Of a stretch of 64,000 bases of DNA, positions 1-8,539 are shown piece by piece (position 1 is the stretch's first letter; every line of letters starts with the position of its first letter). Both the position numbers and the translations under genes were made by a program. The stretch covers positions 124,001 to 188,000 of the forward strand of contig JAIEOS010000008.1 of NCBI GenBank assembly GCA_019750295.1. The letters run 5' to 3'. Origin of the DNA: Bdellovibrionales bacterium. GTDB taxonomy: Bacteria > Bdellovibrionota > Bdellovibrionia > Bdellovibrionales > JAGQZY01. The notes beneath the pieces are model-generated. The model saw only the letters and a program-made list of their open reading frames with translations. It was not told where the DNA came from and did no database searches.

Positions 1-164
1 ATGACTATTCGTGGACCGCGATCGGTGTACCTAGCCAAAAATATTTATGGATTATGGCTCGAGATTGGAAAAATCCCGAAGAGAAAATCAAAGCCGCTCA
101 ACAGCAGCTTCGAGAAGTTGGGTACGATCCCACAATTAAGACGACCGTACCTCATAGACGCTAA
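1..164 (+). CDS. Lipocalin family protein (Blc-like), C-terminal end only
   Basis: The gene runs in from outside the window and has no start here. In the third frame (first full codon at base 3) it reads DYSWTAIGVPSQKYLWIMAR, then about 33 more residues to TAA at 162-164. The pattern of a YSWxAxGxP strand followed by KYLWIxxR and a C-terminal helix ending in a GYD motif is typical of the last strand and helix of bacterial outer-membrane lipocalins, which bind lipids or fatty acids. An ATG-initiated frame beginning at base 1 is a shadow in a different frame. Only the family can be given because the lipoprotein signal and most of the barrel are missing. Confidence 0.75.
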   Translation, partial: DYSWTAIGVPSQKYLWIMARDWKNPEEKIKAAQQQLREVGYDPTIKTTVPHRR

Positions 165-169
165 TCCAT

Positions 170-637
170 CTAAGGAGCTTTTGTCTTCGCCGCAGCGGCG
201 CGAGCGCTGGCTTCTTTCTTCGCGTTTAATTCTTCAGGAGAAAGACCCCAAGGGGACGATTTAGGTCCTTTAGGACGATCTTTTTTCCCACCACCGCGAT
301 TGCGAGGATCTACTTTTTCTGTCACAGGCTTTGGAGCCGGCTTGTCGCCAAAGTATTCGGTAATAAAATGAAGCTCTTCGATCTTTGTTGCGTTCTCTGG
401 GACTTGTTCGCCTTCGTTAAAAGAAAAAATACGAACACGATAGAGATTTTCGGTCTTAGGCTCCGCAAGTCCTACTGCCGTTATAAAGTTCTTAAGTTTG
501 GCGTCTGCATATTTAAAAGTTTCGCCGATAGAAGTTGAGATCTCTTCTTCTGTTTTGCCTTCAGCCATTAAAGCTTTTTTCGCCTCGATCCCTTTAAGAA
601 GAATATGTCCCGGAAATTCGCCCATTGCTCTCATCAT
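170..637 (-). CDS. Hypothetical protein with a basic, Ala-rich C-terminus
   Basis: A 155-residue protein without a signal peptide or membrane segment. The first 105 residues look folded and mixed alpha/beta (ending near FITEYFGDKPAPKP). The last 45 are Lys/Gly/Pro/Ala-rich, with a GGGKKDRPKGPK stretch and an alanine-rich end, so probably disordered and possibly nucleic-acid binding. The start could be either of two adjacent Met codons or the Met at residue 5. I do not recognise the family. It converges on the partial lipocalin gene, with only 5 bases between the stop codons. Confidence 0.6.
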   Translation of the reverse strand: MMRAMGEFPGHILLKGIEAKKALMAEGKTEEEISTSIGETFKYADAKLKNFITAVGLAEPKTENLYRVRIFSFNEGEQVPENATKIEELHFITEYFGDKPAPKPVTEKVDPRNRGGGKKDRPKGPKSSPWGLSPEELNAKKEASARAAAAKTKAP

Positions 638-823
638 GTGGTCCTTGTTAAGTTTGGGCCATACTGGAGAATAAACGCCTTAGGGTCAATAATTAACGAA
701 CTTTATGGTTAGTTTTGCACGAAAAACTGGGGCGCAGGACCCGCTAAAACCTTCTAATTTGCAACTGGGAACTAAACGACTCAAAAACTGTATCTTTTGT
801 GTTTTTTGCGATACATCCAGGGC

Positions 824-1675
824 ATGAAAAAGCCCCTGGAAGAAATGCGGGATGGTCAATCCATTGAACTCCTTAAAGAGCTTCACATCCTTACCCGCGA
901 CGGAAAAATCAATCAGGATAGTCGACGTAAACTCAAACAGGTTTATCATCTTTATGGTTTTGTGGAGCCCCTTTTAAAGGACCTTCTTCAAACCAACGCC
1001 GATCTAAATCTCGTCGATCACGGGGCTGGCAAATCCTACCTGGGCTTTATTATTTATGATCTCTTCTTTAAGGATTTAGCAAAAGGTCATGTCTACGGCG
1101 TGGAAACGCGAGATGAGCTGGTGAAAAAATCCAGTGAACTGCAAAAGAAATTTGGCTTCAAAAATATGTCGTTTCTTAACGTTTCGGTCAATGATTCCAT
1201 TGAATCCCAACAGCTTCCCGAAAAAATTGACATCGTGACCGCACTTCATGCCTGCGACACCGCCACTGATGACGCCATTGATTTTGCTCTTCGCAAAAAT
1301 ACAAAACATATTTTTCTGGTTCCTTGTTGCCAAGCAGAAGTGGCCAAAACTTTAAAGCAAAACAAACCTCGGCAATTGGCGAACCCTCTCACAGAGATTT
1401 GGCGACATCCGATTCACACTCGTGAATTTGGGAGTCATCTCACGAACGTCTTAAGGTGCTTACGCTTAGAGGCTCATGGATATAAAGTGACCGTGACTGA
1501 ACTCGTCGGCCATGAGCACTCGATGAAGAACGAACTTATCGTTGCGACAAAGATCGAAGGACCAAGGAAACGCGCTAGTGACCGACTTCATCAAATTCTA
1601 GAAGAGGTCGGACTCCAGGAGTTGCAGACTCGCTTCTCAACGCCGGCCAACACCGAGTCTGTTCCAACCGTCTAA
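824..1675 (+). CDS. Class I SAM-dependent methyltransferase-like protein
   Basis: About 283 residues. A glycine motif LVDHGAGKSYLGFIIYDLF (SAM motif I) is followed by an acidic strand end at GVETRDEL, then VTALHACDTATDDAIDFAL and a Cys-rich LVPCCQAEV segment. This ALHACDTATD...PCC arrangement is seen in the METTL25-like/Methyltransf_32 group of putative methyltransferases, whose substrates are mostly unknown. I chose the ATG at 824; a TTG at 797 in the same frame would add nine residues that look unlike the family. The 3' end overlaps the opposing DUF1415 gene by 39 bases. Confidence 0.75.
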   Translation: MKKPLEEMRDGQSIELLKELHILTRDGKINQDSRRKLKQVYHLYGFVEPLLKDLLQTNADLNLVDHGAGKSYLGFIIYDLFFKDLAKGHVYGVETRDELVKKSSELQKKFGFKNMSFLNVSVNDSIESQQLPEKIDIVTALHACDTATDDAIDFALRKNTKHIFLVPCCQAEVAKTLKQNKPRQLANPLTEIWRHPIHTREFGSHLTNVLRCLRLEAHGYKVTVTELVGHEHSMKNELIVATKIEGPRKRASDRLHQILEEVGLQELQTRFSTPANTESVPTV

Positions 1676-2185
1676 GCCTAAACCCTTAAGAGTTTGAATA
1701 TTGCGCTCAGGAATACCCTCGACGTCAGGATACGAATCGACAGCTTTCGTTACACTCGCCTCGCGCAAGATATGGAGCGCTGGATAGGGAGAACGATTGG
1801 TATAATTGCTGATGTCATCGACGGAGCTTCCTGCAAATTGATACTGCGGATGAAAGCTCGCGATTTGAAAGATTCCCTCCAATCCGAGCTCTAATAATGC
1901 AGCATCAGCGACCTCTAAAAAATCGTTGTAGTCGAGAAAATCACTGAGAACATCGGGATGAATCAACAAAACCGTATCGATTTCGATGGGGTCGGTGTTT
2001 TCTAGAAGCTGTAACTCGGATATTAAATCTCGCAGCAGTTCCTCCCCGGTGGACGCGGAGCTGACATGATAGCGAATCTGCTTTTTAAGATGGACGGCCT
2101 TTGCAAATGGGCACAAATTAAGCCCAATCACCGACTTTTCGAGCCAGGTTTGCATTTCGCCAACGATGGACAGATGATCATTCAT
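1637..2185 (-). CDS. DUF1415 family protein
   Basis: A 182-residue cytoplasmic protein. It matches DUF1415 by the N-terminal WLEKSVIGLNLCPFAKAV motif, the central FHPQYQFAGSSVDDISNYTNRSPYP block (quoted here as FHPQYQF and NRSPYP), and the closing ERNIQTLKGLGLDGW. Conserved Cys, His and Arg residues suggest an enzyme, but no reaction is established for the family. It is transcribed divergently from the rRNA methyltransferase gene that starts 44 bases away, and its 3' end overlaps the methyltransferase at 824-1675. Confidence 0.85.
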   Translation of the reverse strand: MNDHLSIVGEMQTWLEKSVIGLNLCPFAKAVHLKKQIRYHVSSASTGEELLRDLISELQLLENTDPIEIDTVLLIHPDVLSDFLDYNDFLEVADAALLELGLEGIFQIASFHPQYQFAGSSVDDISNYTNRSPYPALHILREASVTKAVDSYPDVEGIPERNIQTLKGLGLDGWNRLGVGRR

Positions 2186-2229
2186 AAGTTACCTATAGTT
2201 GAACTTCACCTTAGGGTGAGAGTGGAGTA

Positions 2230-3471
2230 ATGACAAGCTCCAATGACCTAACAGTAGAGAATACCCAGTTGAGCAAAGCTATCCAATTTCATATTCTAAA
2301 TACCGTCTCTCAAGCCCTGATCGAAGTGTTTGAAAAGGGAAAACATGCCGATCGCATGATCGACAAATATCTGCGAGCGAATAAAAACTGGACACCCGAA
2401 GATCGAAGTTTCTATGCTGAAGCGGTCTACGGAATCATACGCCAAAAAAGATATCTCGAATTCCTCGCGGAGTCGGAAGAGCTCTGGTCGATCATTGCCG
2501 CATACCTCGTGACCCAAAACTTAAAACCTGTCGCACGTCCCGAGCTGAGCAAAATAGATCCCGGCAAAGTCAAAAGCCGGATGAGCCTCAAAAAGCCTTT
2601 GGCCATAGAGCATTCCATTCCCGACTGGCTCAACGAAGTTGGTCAAAAAGAATTCTCCGCCCAGTGGCCCACCATCCTCCAAGGACTCAATAAAGATCCC
2701 CTGATCTACCTCCGCACCAACACGTTAAAAACAAATACCGAAAAACTCATCCAAGATCTAAAAAAAGAAAAAATCACCGCTCTCAAGGTGCCAGGTTCCC
2801 TCTTTCCCCTCGAGAGCCTGTATCTCAAAGAACGTAAAAACGTTTTCGCCACGAACTCTTTTAAAAACGGCGATTACGAAATGCAAGACGCCGGCTCGCA
2901 ATCCATAGCTCCACTTTTACAAGTAGAACCTGGCCAAACTGTCGTGGATGCCTGTGCAGGCTCCGGAGGCAAAACTCTGCATTTGGCCGCTCTGATGCAG
3001 AACAAAGGGAAAATTGTCGCCATGGATATCCATGAGATGAAGCTCCAGGATCTCAAACAGCGGGCCGCGCGCGCCGGAGCAAAAATCATAGAGACGAAAC
3101 TGATACAATCTCCCAAGATCATCCAAAGCTTAGAAAATAAATTTGATCGTGTGCTCATCGACTCCCCCTGTTCAGGCCTTGGAGTTCTACGCCGAAATCC
3201 CGACACCAAATGGAAGATGACGCCCGAGCAAATCGACGAGCTCTGCCAAACTCAAAGGGACATCCTCCATCGATACTCAAAAATGTGTAAATCCCTTGGA
3301 ATTATGGTTTATGCCACTTGCAGTATTCTCAAGCGTGAGAACGAAGATCAGGTGAAAGAGTTCCTCAATTCCCCCAATGGAAAAAACTGGACGCTGCTCG
3401 CAGAGCATAGACTATGGCCCCACCAGCACAACACCGACGGCTTTTACGCCGCTGTCCTCAGAAAGAATTGA
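2230..3471 (+). CDS. rsmB: RsmB-like rRNA (cytosine-C5) methyltransferase
   Basis: A 413-residue protein of the NOL1/NOP2/Sun family, which methylates C5 of a cytosine in 16S rRNA using SAM. Motif I is VVDACAGSGGKTLHLA, the aspartate strand is VAMDIHEMKL, motif IV is VLIDSPCSGLGVLRRNPD with the Pro-Cys pair, and motif VI is MVYATCSILKRENEDQV carrying the nucleophilic Cys in TCS. The N-terminal region of about 130 residues resembles the NusB-like RNA-binding domain of RsmB but is shorter, so another Sun-family position is possible. The start at 2230 follows a GGAG-containing leader. Confidence 0.85.
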   Translation: MTSSNDLTVENTQLSKAIQFHILNTVSQALIEVFEKGKHADRMIDKYLRANKNWTPEDRSFYAEAVYGIIRQKRYLEFLAESEELWSIIAAYLVTQNLKPVARPELSKIDPGKVKSRMSLKKPLAIEHSIPDWLNEVGQKEFSAQWPTILQGLNKDPLIYLRTNTLKTNTEKLIQDLKKEKITALKVPGSLFPLESLYLKERKNVFATNSFKNGDYEMQDAGSQSIAPLLQVEPGQTVVDACAGSGGKTLHLAALMQNKGKIVAMDIHEMKLQDLKQRAARAGAKIIETKLIQSPKIIQSLENKFDRVLIDSPCSGLGVLRRNPDTKWKMTPEQIDELCQTQRDILHRYSKMCKSLGIMVYATCSILKRENEDQVKEFLNSPNGKNWTLLAEHRLWPHQHNTDGFYAAVLRKN

Positions 3472-3545
3472 TTTTAGGTTGTTGTAAAAGTCCGGGCCAT
3501 TTGATTTTAGGTGGAAAATTGAAATACCAATGCTAAATTTGTTGA

Positions 3546-4358
3546 GTGATTAAAATCATAGAAACTTTTTGTATCATTTTCGCCGGCTCGCCCGCGAAGA
3601 TACTGGCGCTCATTTCGATCACACTTGCCGGAAGTCTCTCTTTCGCTTCACCGCCAGATAAAAAATCCTACGAAAAAAGGCGTCCGTTGCCGATACTAAT
3701 GCCCGCTTCGGTTTTCGATTTGAATAATGGAGCATTTATTACGAGCGAAGCTCATCAGGGAAACCAAAGTATCACTCTTTCAGATGGAACTCGTGTCGAC
3801 GAAGAGTCCAAGTTCAATGGTTCAGTCGGCGCATGGCTTCGCTTAAATGATTCCTTTTCTGCATCCTTTATTATGCAATTAGTACCTTTCGATATCTTCC
3901 TGCCGATGGGCGCACAAATAGATTGGCTCATAGTTAAAACGGAACGTTTTCAGCTTCAAGCCGATGTATTGTACATGGGTACTTTGGGACTTATATTCCC
4001 ATCAGGTGCAGCACAAAGTGTTCTAAAGTATAAATTTATAAAAACAAGAAATGCCTCAGCCTATCTCCTATTAGGTTCAGGCTGGGGTTCGCAATACCAC
4101 TTTCTTCACAAAGTTAAAGATGAGGGAATAAGCTCTCCGTCGGCTAGATACACTGGGTATCTTGCGACTCAATTTAATTTTGTCGGTTTAGAAATTAATT
4201 ACAGGGACTTTTTTATAACCACTAGATACTCAACCGCATCTCGAAAAGCCGGATCGAACGATCAAGATCGTACCATTGGCGAACCTCCCGAAAATTATAA
4301 AGCTGATGACGGAAGTTTCTTCTCAATCAATATTGGAATGGCAACGCGCAATCTATAA
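3546..4358 (+). CDS. Exported protein, possible outer-membrane beta-barrel
   Basis: A 270-residue protein with a GTG start. A hydrophobic segment ending in LAGSLSFASPP at about residue 36 looks like a Sec signal peptide, although the N-terminus is long. The mature part has alternating polar and aromatic strands (for example GAWLRLNDSFSASFIM, LQADVLYMGTLGLIF and FVGLEINYRDFFITTRY) and ends with SINIGMATRNL. This is the look of a small barrel. I do not recognise a family. It converges with the small lipoprotein gene 7 bases downstream. Confidence 0.6.
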   Translation: MIKIIETFCIIFAGSPAKILALISITLAGSLSFASPPDKKSYEKRRPLPILMPASVFDLNNGAFITSEAHQGNQSITLSDGTRVDEESKFNGSVGAWLRLNDSFSASFIMQLVPFDIFLPMGAQIDWLIVKTERFQLQADVLYMGTLGLIFPSGAAQSVLKYKFIKTRNASAYLLLGSGWGSQYHFLHKVKDEGISSPSARYTGYLATQFNFVGLEINYRDFFITTRYSTASRKAGSNDQDRTIGEPPENYKADDGSFFSINIGMATRNL

Positions 4359-4365
4359 GCAGATG

Positions 4366-4572
4366 TTATTTTACAAAAAGCTGGTCACAGACATGCGCTT
4401 TCTCGGAAGACGGACTTCTTTTAATTTGAGTGTCCTTCGATGCTAAACTCTGATGGGGTTGCGGACAACGAATTCCATCATGGATCGAGGTATACTGTGG
4501 CTTATGACTTACGCAAGACGTGCATGCTAAAGCTAAAGATAAAAACATAAATTTAATTTTATTTAGAATCAT
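4366..4572 (-). CDS. Small lipoprotein of unknown function
   Basis: The start at 4572 is supported by a very strong upstream ribosome binding site (AAGGGAGGT, 7 bases before the ATG); a longer frame from 4641 would be unsupported. The 68-residue product begins MILNKIKFMFLSLALACTSC. Lipidation could be at Cys17 after LALA or at Cys20. The mature peptide is short, polar and contains three Cys after the signal region. It lies 16 bases downstream of the DUF4105 gene on the same strand, so it is probably cotranscribed with it. Confidence 0.65.
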   Translation of the reverse strand: MILNKIKFMFLSLALACTSCVSHKPQYTSIHDGIRCPQPHQSLASKDTQIKRSPSSEKAHVCDQLFVK

Positions 4573-4588
4573 TTGAATACCTCCCTTA

Positions 4589-6468
4589 TTAAAGATACCA
4601 CGAAATTGATAATCGAATCCATTCGTCGACGTGTTTTTCATAAGATATGCGTAAATCCCAGTCTCGACTTAAGCCTAATCTGTTATCAATTTTAATCATC
4701 GTGGCATCGGCATCATCTTTTTCGAGATACGCCCTATAACCAAAATTGAGTTCTGTTTTGAAAAGTCCCGACGGAAACCAGTCAATCAGTGCACCCAACA
4801 TCGGTGTACTTGCAAGAGTTCCAGAATTTTCTGTACGTGTTTGAGCGCGGACGTCTACGAGAACGAAGATCGCCTGGCGATCTAGTATCAGAAAACCTTT
4901 ACCAAAACCCACCTCTACTTTAAACAAGTCGCAGTACTTACATGCTAAATTTAAGTTTTCGACGCCTGTCGAAAATCGCCAAGCCCACCCCCCCTCGTCC
5001 GGCAAACCCGTTTGCGATAAGTTAAGTGTCGAAATTGCAATGAGATCCAACTTTCGCATCCAAATCGAATTGTCGAAATAGTTGAATGTAGCATCTAATG
5101 TCTTTACCTCTGAAAATTTCGGCCTTCCAAAATCGAGAGATAAAAAGTCGTAATAGGTGGTTCTCAATTGAAACTCTCCACCCGTGCGAAACTTTGAGCT
5201 ATTGATCACTCCCGCTCTTAACAAAAAGGGACGAGGGCCTTTACTGGGCGGATTAAGATTATAGTTCATTTCGGTCGGGGTAGAAGACGGTAACTCTAAG
5301 CGCTCGACGAGCAGTTCCTGCCTCCGCTTCGAAAACGCCTCGTTCTTTTCCTCAAAATTTTTATCCTTAACTGCCAGAAAAGAGTAATAATCCAATAAAG
5401 TTTCGATAGGTGCCGCGCGTGTCTGCGGAGGCAAAGATTCTAAAATCGGAGAGACTGGCGCCCCATTTGATATCATTTGAACGGACTTTTTCTGATCAGA
5501 ACTTAAATCTTTATAGCGAGCGATCAATCTTGTCTGGCGCGATGGGATTAATGAAATGGAACGAACGAGTGGTTCTCCATTGGATCTTTGAGCATAAGCT
5601 AGCCCATCGAAAAGAATATACGGCAATGCGTAGGGCAAATAGGAAGGCAGCACTTTTTCACCGGTAATTTGCTCTAAGATGGCTGCGGCCGCAGAGGCGC
5701 AGTTCTCCGTAAAGAAGAAATAAGGGAACTTCTTTCCTAGGAGCTCCCATATGTGGGAATAAAAAAGTTCCACCTCATCCGAATTAAGATTCAGACGATA
5801 TTCCCACATGTCTCTTAACTCCACCTCTCCATAGGCGTGATTGTTGTAATAGAATTTACGATGTGAAAACGTCGCATCGTAACCCCCAAAGAGTCCTTTA
5901 GCGGCATAAACAAAACCATTCTCATCAGGAGGCGTGACAGCACCGAAATTGACAGAGACATCCAGCAAGGAACTCGGCATTTTCGATGCAGGTAGATTAA
6001 ATTTTATCAGAGGATGGCCAAAATACGAAGCCGGATTGGACAGATATCCCGTCGCGAAAATCAAACTGATCGATTCGATTTGTCCTCGGTGTGAAAATGT
6101 TAAGTAGTCGGGACACAAGACTTGGGGCCACGAGGATGATTTTTCGTAAAGCATCCGCTTCAACAACTTGTACCTTGCGGGGAAGCGGCACTGAGCATGA
6201 AGATTGGTGTTAACGCCGGCGGGTTCTGACATGGCTTTGAGCGAAGCTAAGAGCTCATCGAGTAAGCTGGAGGAACCGTTAGGGCTGAGGAAAAAATCAG
6301 GGGAGCTGATTTCACTTTTAAAACCTCCCCAAAGTGATCTGCGATAATGAAGGAGATGGGACCATTGTTTATTCTGAGAAATACTTAAAAGATCAGACTC
6401 TGAATTCGCCGTCTCTAGAACGGCGAAAGGAGATAAAAAAAAACAAACAAAAGTATTGGTCTAATCAT
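4589..6468 (-). CDS. DUF4105 (Lnb N-terminal domain) outer-envelope protein, frameshifted in the signal peptide
   Basis: The long open frame starts at an ATG at 6232, but clear family sequence continues upstream in the same frame without any start codon (WSHLLHYRR, then SSPDFFLSPNG, then LLDELLASLKAM). A start at 6468 with upstream GGGGA reads MIRPILLFVFFLSPFAVLE if one T is added to the nine-T tract (plus-strand A tract 6435-6443). The intact protein would have about 625 residues: a signal peptide, a DUF4105 domain with SHIWELLGKKFPYFFFTENC, and a C-terminal half rich in beta strands ending in SISWYL, like a barrel. DUF4105 includes the lipoprotein N-acyltransferase Lnb, but that role is not shown here. 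The slip may be a sequencing error, a mutation or phase variation. Confidence 0.75.
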
Positions 6469-6513
6469 CTATCCCCGTTGACTCATCAATGAATGAGTCA
6501 ACGATCGATATCG

Positions 6514-7020
6514 TTAGCTCATAGCACAAGATTTAGCGTATTTCTTACCAGCCTTGTCCATAACATTATTGTATAGCGACTCGGTCTTTTCAAGCTTCGT
6601 TTTTTTCATGTAAGAGCTGTTTTTAACGTCATTCAAAAAGTCGGCACGCACATCTTTAATGAGATCTGATTGAATAGAATTGTCACAACCAAGAATGTTT
6701 AGCATCGCATTAAGATGTTCGCCTTGGCCCACGGCGGTTTCTTCTTCAACATTGGCATAGTTTTCATAAATAAGTACACCCACAGATGCCCCTTTGCCGG
6801 CGCACTGACTGGGCGTCGAAGAGGAGCTTGTCGAAGCCGTAGTTCCTAAATCCCAAATGATATTCGAAATGGCAGCAAGAGAGCCGTAGTTAGGAAAAAT
6901 GGCCGCGCCAATTCCACACTGGGTCCATGCGTTTTTAGTTTTTCCAGAACTTCTGGCGAAACTCAAATTAGGTGTTATAAAGAGCACTGCTAGTAGAAAA
7001 GTAAAGCAGATTTTTAACAT
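6514..7020 (-). CDS. DUF3015 family exported protein
   Basis: A 168-residue protein with a Sec signal (MLKICFTFLLAVLFITPNLSFA) cleaved after SFA. The mature N-terminus QCGIGAAIFPNYGSLAAISN followed by IWDLGTTASTS is the DUF3015 signature, and the C-terminal half is helical and charged. The function of the family is unknown; members are common in Bdellovibrionota and some Gammaproteobacteria. An AAAGGA ribosome binding site precedes the ATG. It is upstream of the DUF4105 gene on the same strand, 45 bases from that gene's proposed start. Confidence 0.8.
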   Translation of the reverse strand: MLKICFTFLLAVLFITPNLSFARSSGKTKNAWTQCGIGAAIFPNYGSLAAISNIIWDLGTTASTSSSSTPSQCAGKGASVGVLIYENYANVEEETAVGQGEHLNAMLNILGCDNSIQSDLIKDVRADFLNDVKNSSYMKKTKLEKTESLYNNVMDKAGKKYAKSCAMS

Positions 7021-7150
7021 CGAACGGTCCTTTCAAATAAAATTAACCTGTTACTTTCTATCGGTATTAAAGGCTGGAATCTTTATCTTGCGCTGTATTT
7101 TACAGATTTAAAAAATAGACAAGTCGATTTTCATCAAGGAAGCTTAATAA

Positions 7151-8011
7151 ATGCTTCGGAGTTGTATCAAATTTGGACTTGGTTTCTGCTTATTTTTGAG
7201 TTTATGGGGATGTAGCTCTTTCTACTATTTCCCGTCAAAAAGAGTCCTAGTGTACCGCGATAAGATGCCCCTTCAGCCTGAAGAAGTATATTTTAAATCG
7301 GCAGACGGAACTCGACTTCATGGTTGGTACTTCCCGCCCCTCGATAAAAAAGAACCCACCGCAGTCATAGTTCACTTCCACGGTAATGCCGAAAATTTAA
7401 CGACCCATTTCTTTTCACTTTACGAAGCACCCTCGCGCGGGTTTGCATATCTTACGTTTGATTATCGAGGCTATGGAGAATCTGAGGGAAGTCCCAATCC
7501 CAAAGGAGTTGTTCAAGATGGAGTTGCCGCGATTCGATGGATGCACTCGAAACATCCTAAAAAGCCTCTTGTCGTTTTTGCGCAAAGCCTTGGTGGAGCT
7601 ATTGCTTTTCGGTCTGTCGCTCAAATTAAAAACGAAGTTCCCATTTCCCTTATGCTGGCGGATTCTACGTTTGCCGATTACCGCCAGCAGGCACGTTCGC
7701 TGTTCTCTAACTCTGTGCTCACCTATTTGTTTCAGCCCCTGGCTTGGCTTCTTGCTGATAACTCGGAATCTCCTAAAGAGGATATCGCGCGTATATCCCC
7801 GACACCATTAATCGTCGTTCATGGCGAGAATGACCGCGTTGTGGACCCCTCTATGGGTAAAGAGGTATTCCGACTTGCCCAAGAGCCCAAAGAGTTTTGG
7901 AGTATCCCGAACTGCCAACACTTACAGTTTATGTTCATTGAAGAAGGGGAACAGGGCGAGCGCTTCTACGTGAAAGTCGCAGAACGCGTTAGCCAGCTCA
8001 AAAAGAAATAG
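7151..8011 (+). CDS. Alpha/beta hydrolase lipoprotein (BEM46/ABHD13-like)
   Basis: A 286-residue lipoprotein; the lipobox is LWGC at about residue 21. The fold shows the oxyanion HFHGNAENL segment, the nucleophile elbow VFAQSLGGA (AxSxG rather than GxSxG), an acid in VVHGENDRVVD and the catalytic His in NCQHLQF. This is the usual order of the ABHD13/YqkD-type serine hydrolases. The substrate cannot be told. The gene is alone on its strand, divergent from the DUF3015 gene, and is preceded by AAGGAAG. Confidence 0.8.
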   Translation: MLRSCIKFGLGFCLFLSLWGCSSFYYFPSKRVLVYRDKMPLQPEEVYFKSADGTRLHGWYFPPLDKKEPTAVIVHFHGNAENLTTHFFSLYEAPSRGFAYLTFDYRGYGESEGSPNPKGVVQDGVAAIRWMHSKHPKKPLVVFAQSLGGAIAFRSVAQIKNEVPISLMLADSTFADYRQQARSLFSNSVLTYLFQPLAWLLADNSESPKEDIARISPTPLIVVHGENDRVVDPSMGKEVFRLAQEPKEFWSIPNCQHLQFMFIEEGEQGERFYVKVAERVSQLKKK

Positions 8012-8411
8012 CTCAATTCCATTTTAGCAAAGACCCATGCGCTCCCCCACTAATTCCTCAAGAATAAACCGCGACAGCTGACAGGATCTGATGGCCGGCC
8101 AGAGATCTATCTACGTTGCAGAACTAGATTATTAAGTATTAAGCACTAACAGATCATCGATCGGTCCGAGTTGGTGAACTTTGTTTTAAAATAGAGAATC
8201 GAAAATCGATGAACCTTCTTCGAAGGTTGGTAGGGGTACTCGTCGTGCCCGCTGCTGAAACGCCCCGGGGGCGCGTTTGAGTGCGGAGCATATGCACCGA
8301 GCCGGTAGCGAAGCGTAGGCGACAGTGCATGGCCGCAAAGCGGTCTGTACGAGTTGGTGAAATTTGTTTTGAAAATGGAGAATTGAGAATCGATGAACCT
8401 TCTTCGAAGGT
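8012..8411. other. Intergenic region with tRNA-linked direct repeats and a GC-rich core
   Basis: No convincing gene. It contains two 76-77 base direct repeats (8167-8242 and 8350-8426) separated by a GC-rich core with short palindromes (CGCCCCGGGGGCG at about 8259, and ATGCAC paired with GTGCAT). The 155 bases before the first repeat show nothing recognisable. Confidence 0.6.
8167..8242. repeat. Direct repeat copy 1, including a 15-base tRNA 3' end
   Basis: It matches 8350-8426 with few differences. It includes a perfect hairpin (AACCTTC, TTC, GAAGGTT at 8212-8228) and then the complement of the last 15 bases of the neighbouring tRNA, with CCA. Upstream of that, the tRNA sequence is lost. 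This is a partial copy of the tRNA 3' end plus its downstream flank. Confidence 0.8.
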
Positions 8412-8426
8412 TGGTAGGGGTACTCG
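8350..8426. repeat. Direct repeat copy 2, overlapping the intact tRNA
   Basis: This copy carries the real tRNA 3' end (8412-8426). The AACCTTC/GAAGGTT hairpin at 8396-8412 lies immediately downstream of the tRNA on the minus strand and may act as its processing or termination structure. Confidence 0.8.
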
Positions 8427-8488
8427 GACTTGAACCAAGGATCCTCCGGTTATGAGCCGGATGCTTTAACCAACTAAGCTATACCCCC
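8412..8488 (-). tRNA. tRNA with CAT anticodon (elongator Met or Ile2)
   Basis: A 77-nt cloverleaf including an encoded CCA. The acceptor stem is GGGGGTA paired with TACCCCT, with discriminator A. The D arm is TAGCTTAGTTGGTTAAAGCA. The anticodon arm has stem TCCGG/CCGGA and loop CTCATAA, giving anticodon CAT. The T arm is CTTGG, TTCAAGT, CCGAG. The loop fits either elongator tRNA-Met or the tRNA-Ile2 whose C34 is modified to lysidine; these cannot be separated by eye. It is not the initiator, which normally has three G-C pairs in the anticodon stem. Confidence 0.9.
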
Positions 8489-8501
8489 GTAGGTAGAATG
8501 C

Positions 8502-8533
8502 AAAAAGCCGATCCTTACGAACGGCTTTTTTTT
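8502..8533. terminator. Bidirectional hairpin terminator
   Basis: AAAAAGCCG and CGGCTTTTT form a 9-bp stem with an 11-base loop and T-runs on both strands. On the minus strand it lies just after rpoD, so it probably ends the rpsU-rpoD transcript before the tRNA. Confidence 0.8.
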
Positions 8534-8539
8534 GCACTA

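Noticed and set aside
1-264. ATG-initiated 87-codon frame at the left edge
   Set aside because: It is in a different frame from the real lipocalin C-terminus and its product has no family pattern.
8154-8438. 94-codon frame on the minus strand
   Set aside because: It is produced by the tRNA-linked direct repeats; its product contains the repeated segment twice.
8012-8500. Integrated mobile element at the tRNA
   Set aside because: The repeat pair encloses only about 107 bases and there is no integrase or cargo gene, so only a scar-like pattern is claimed.
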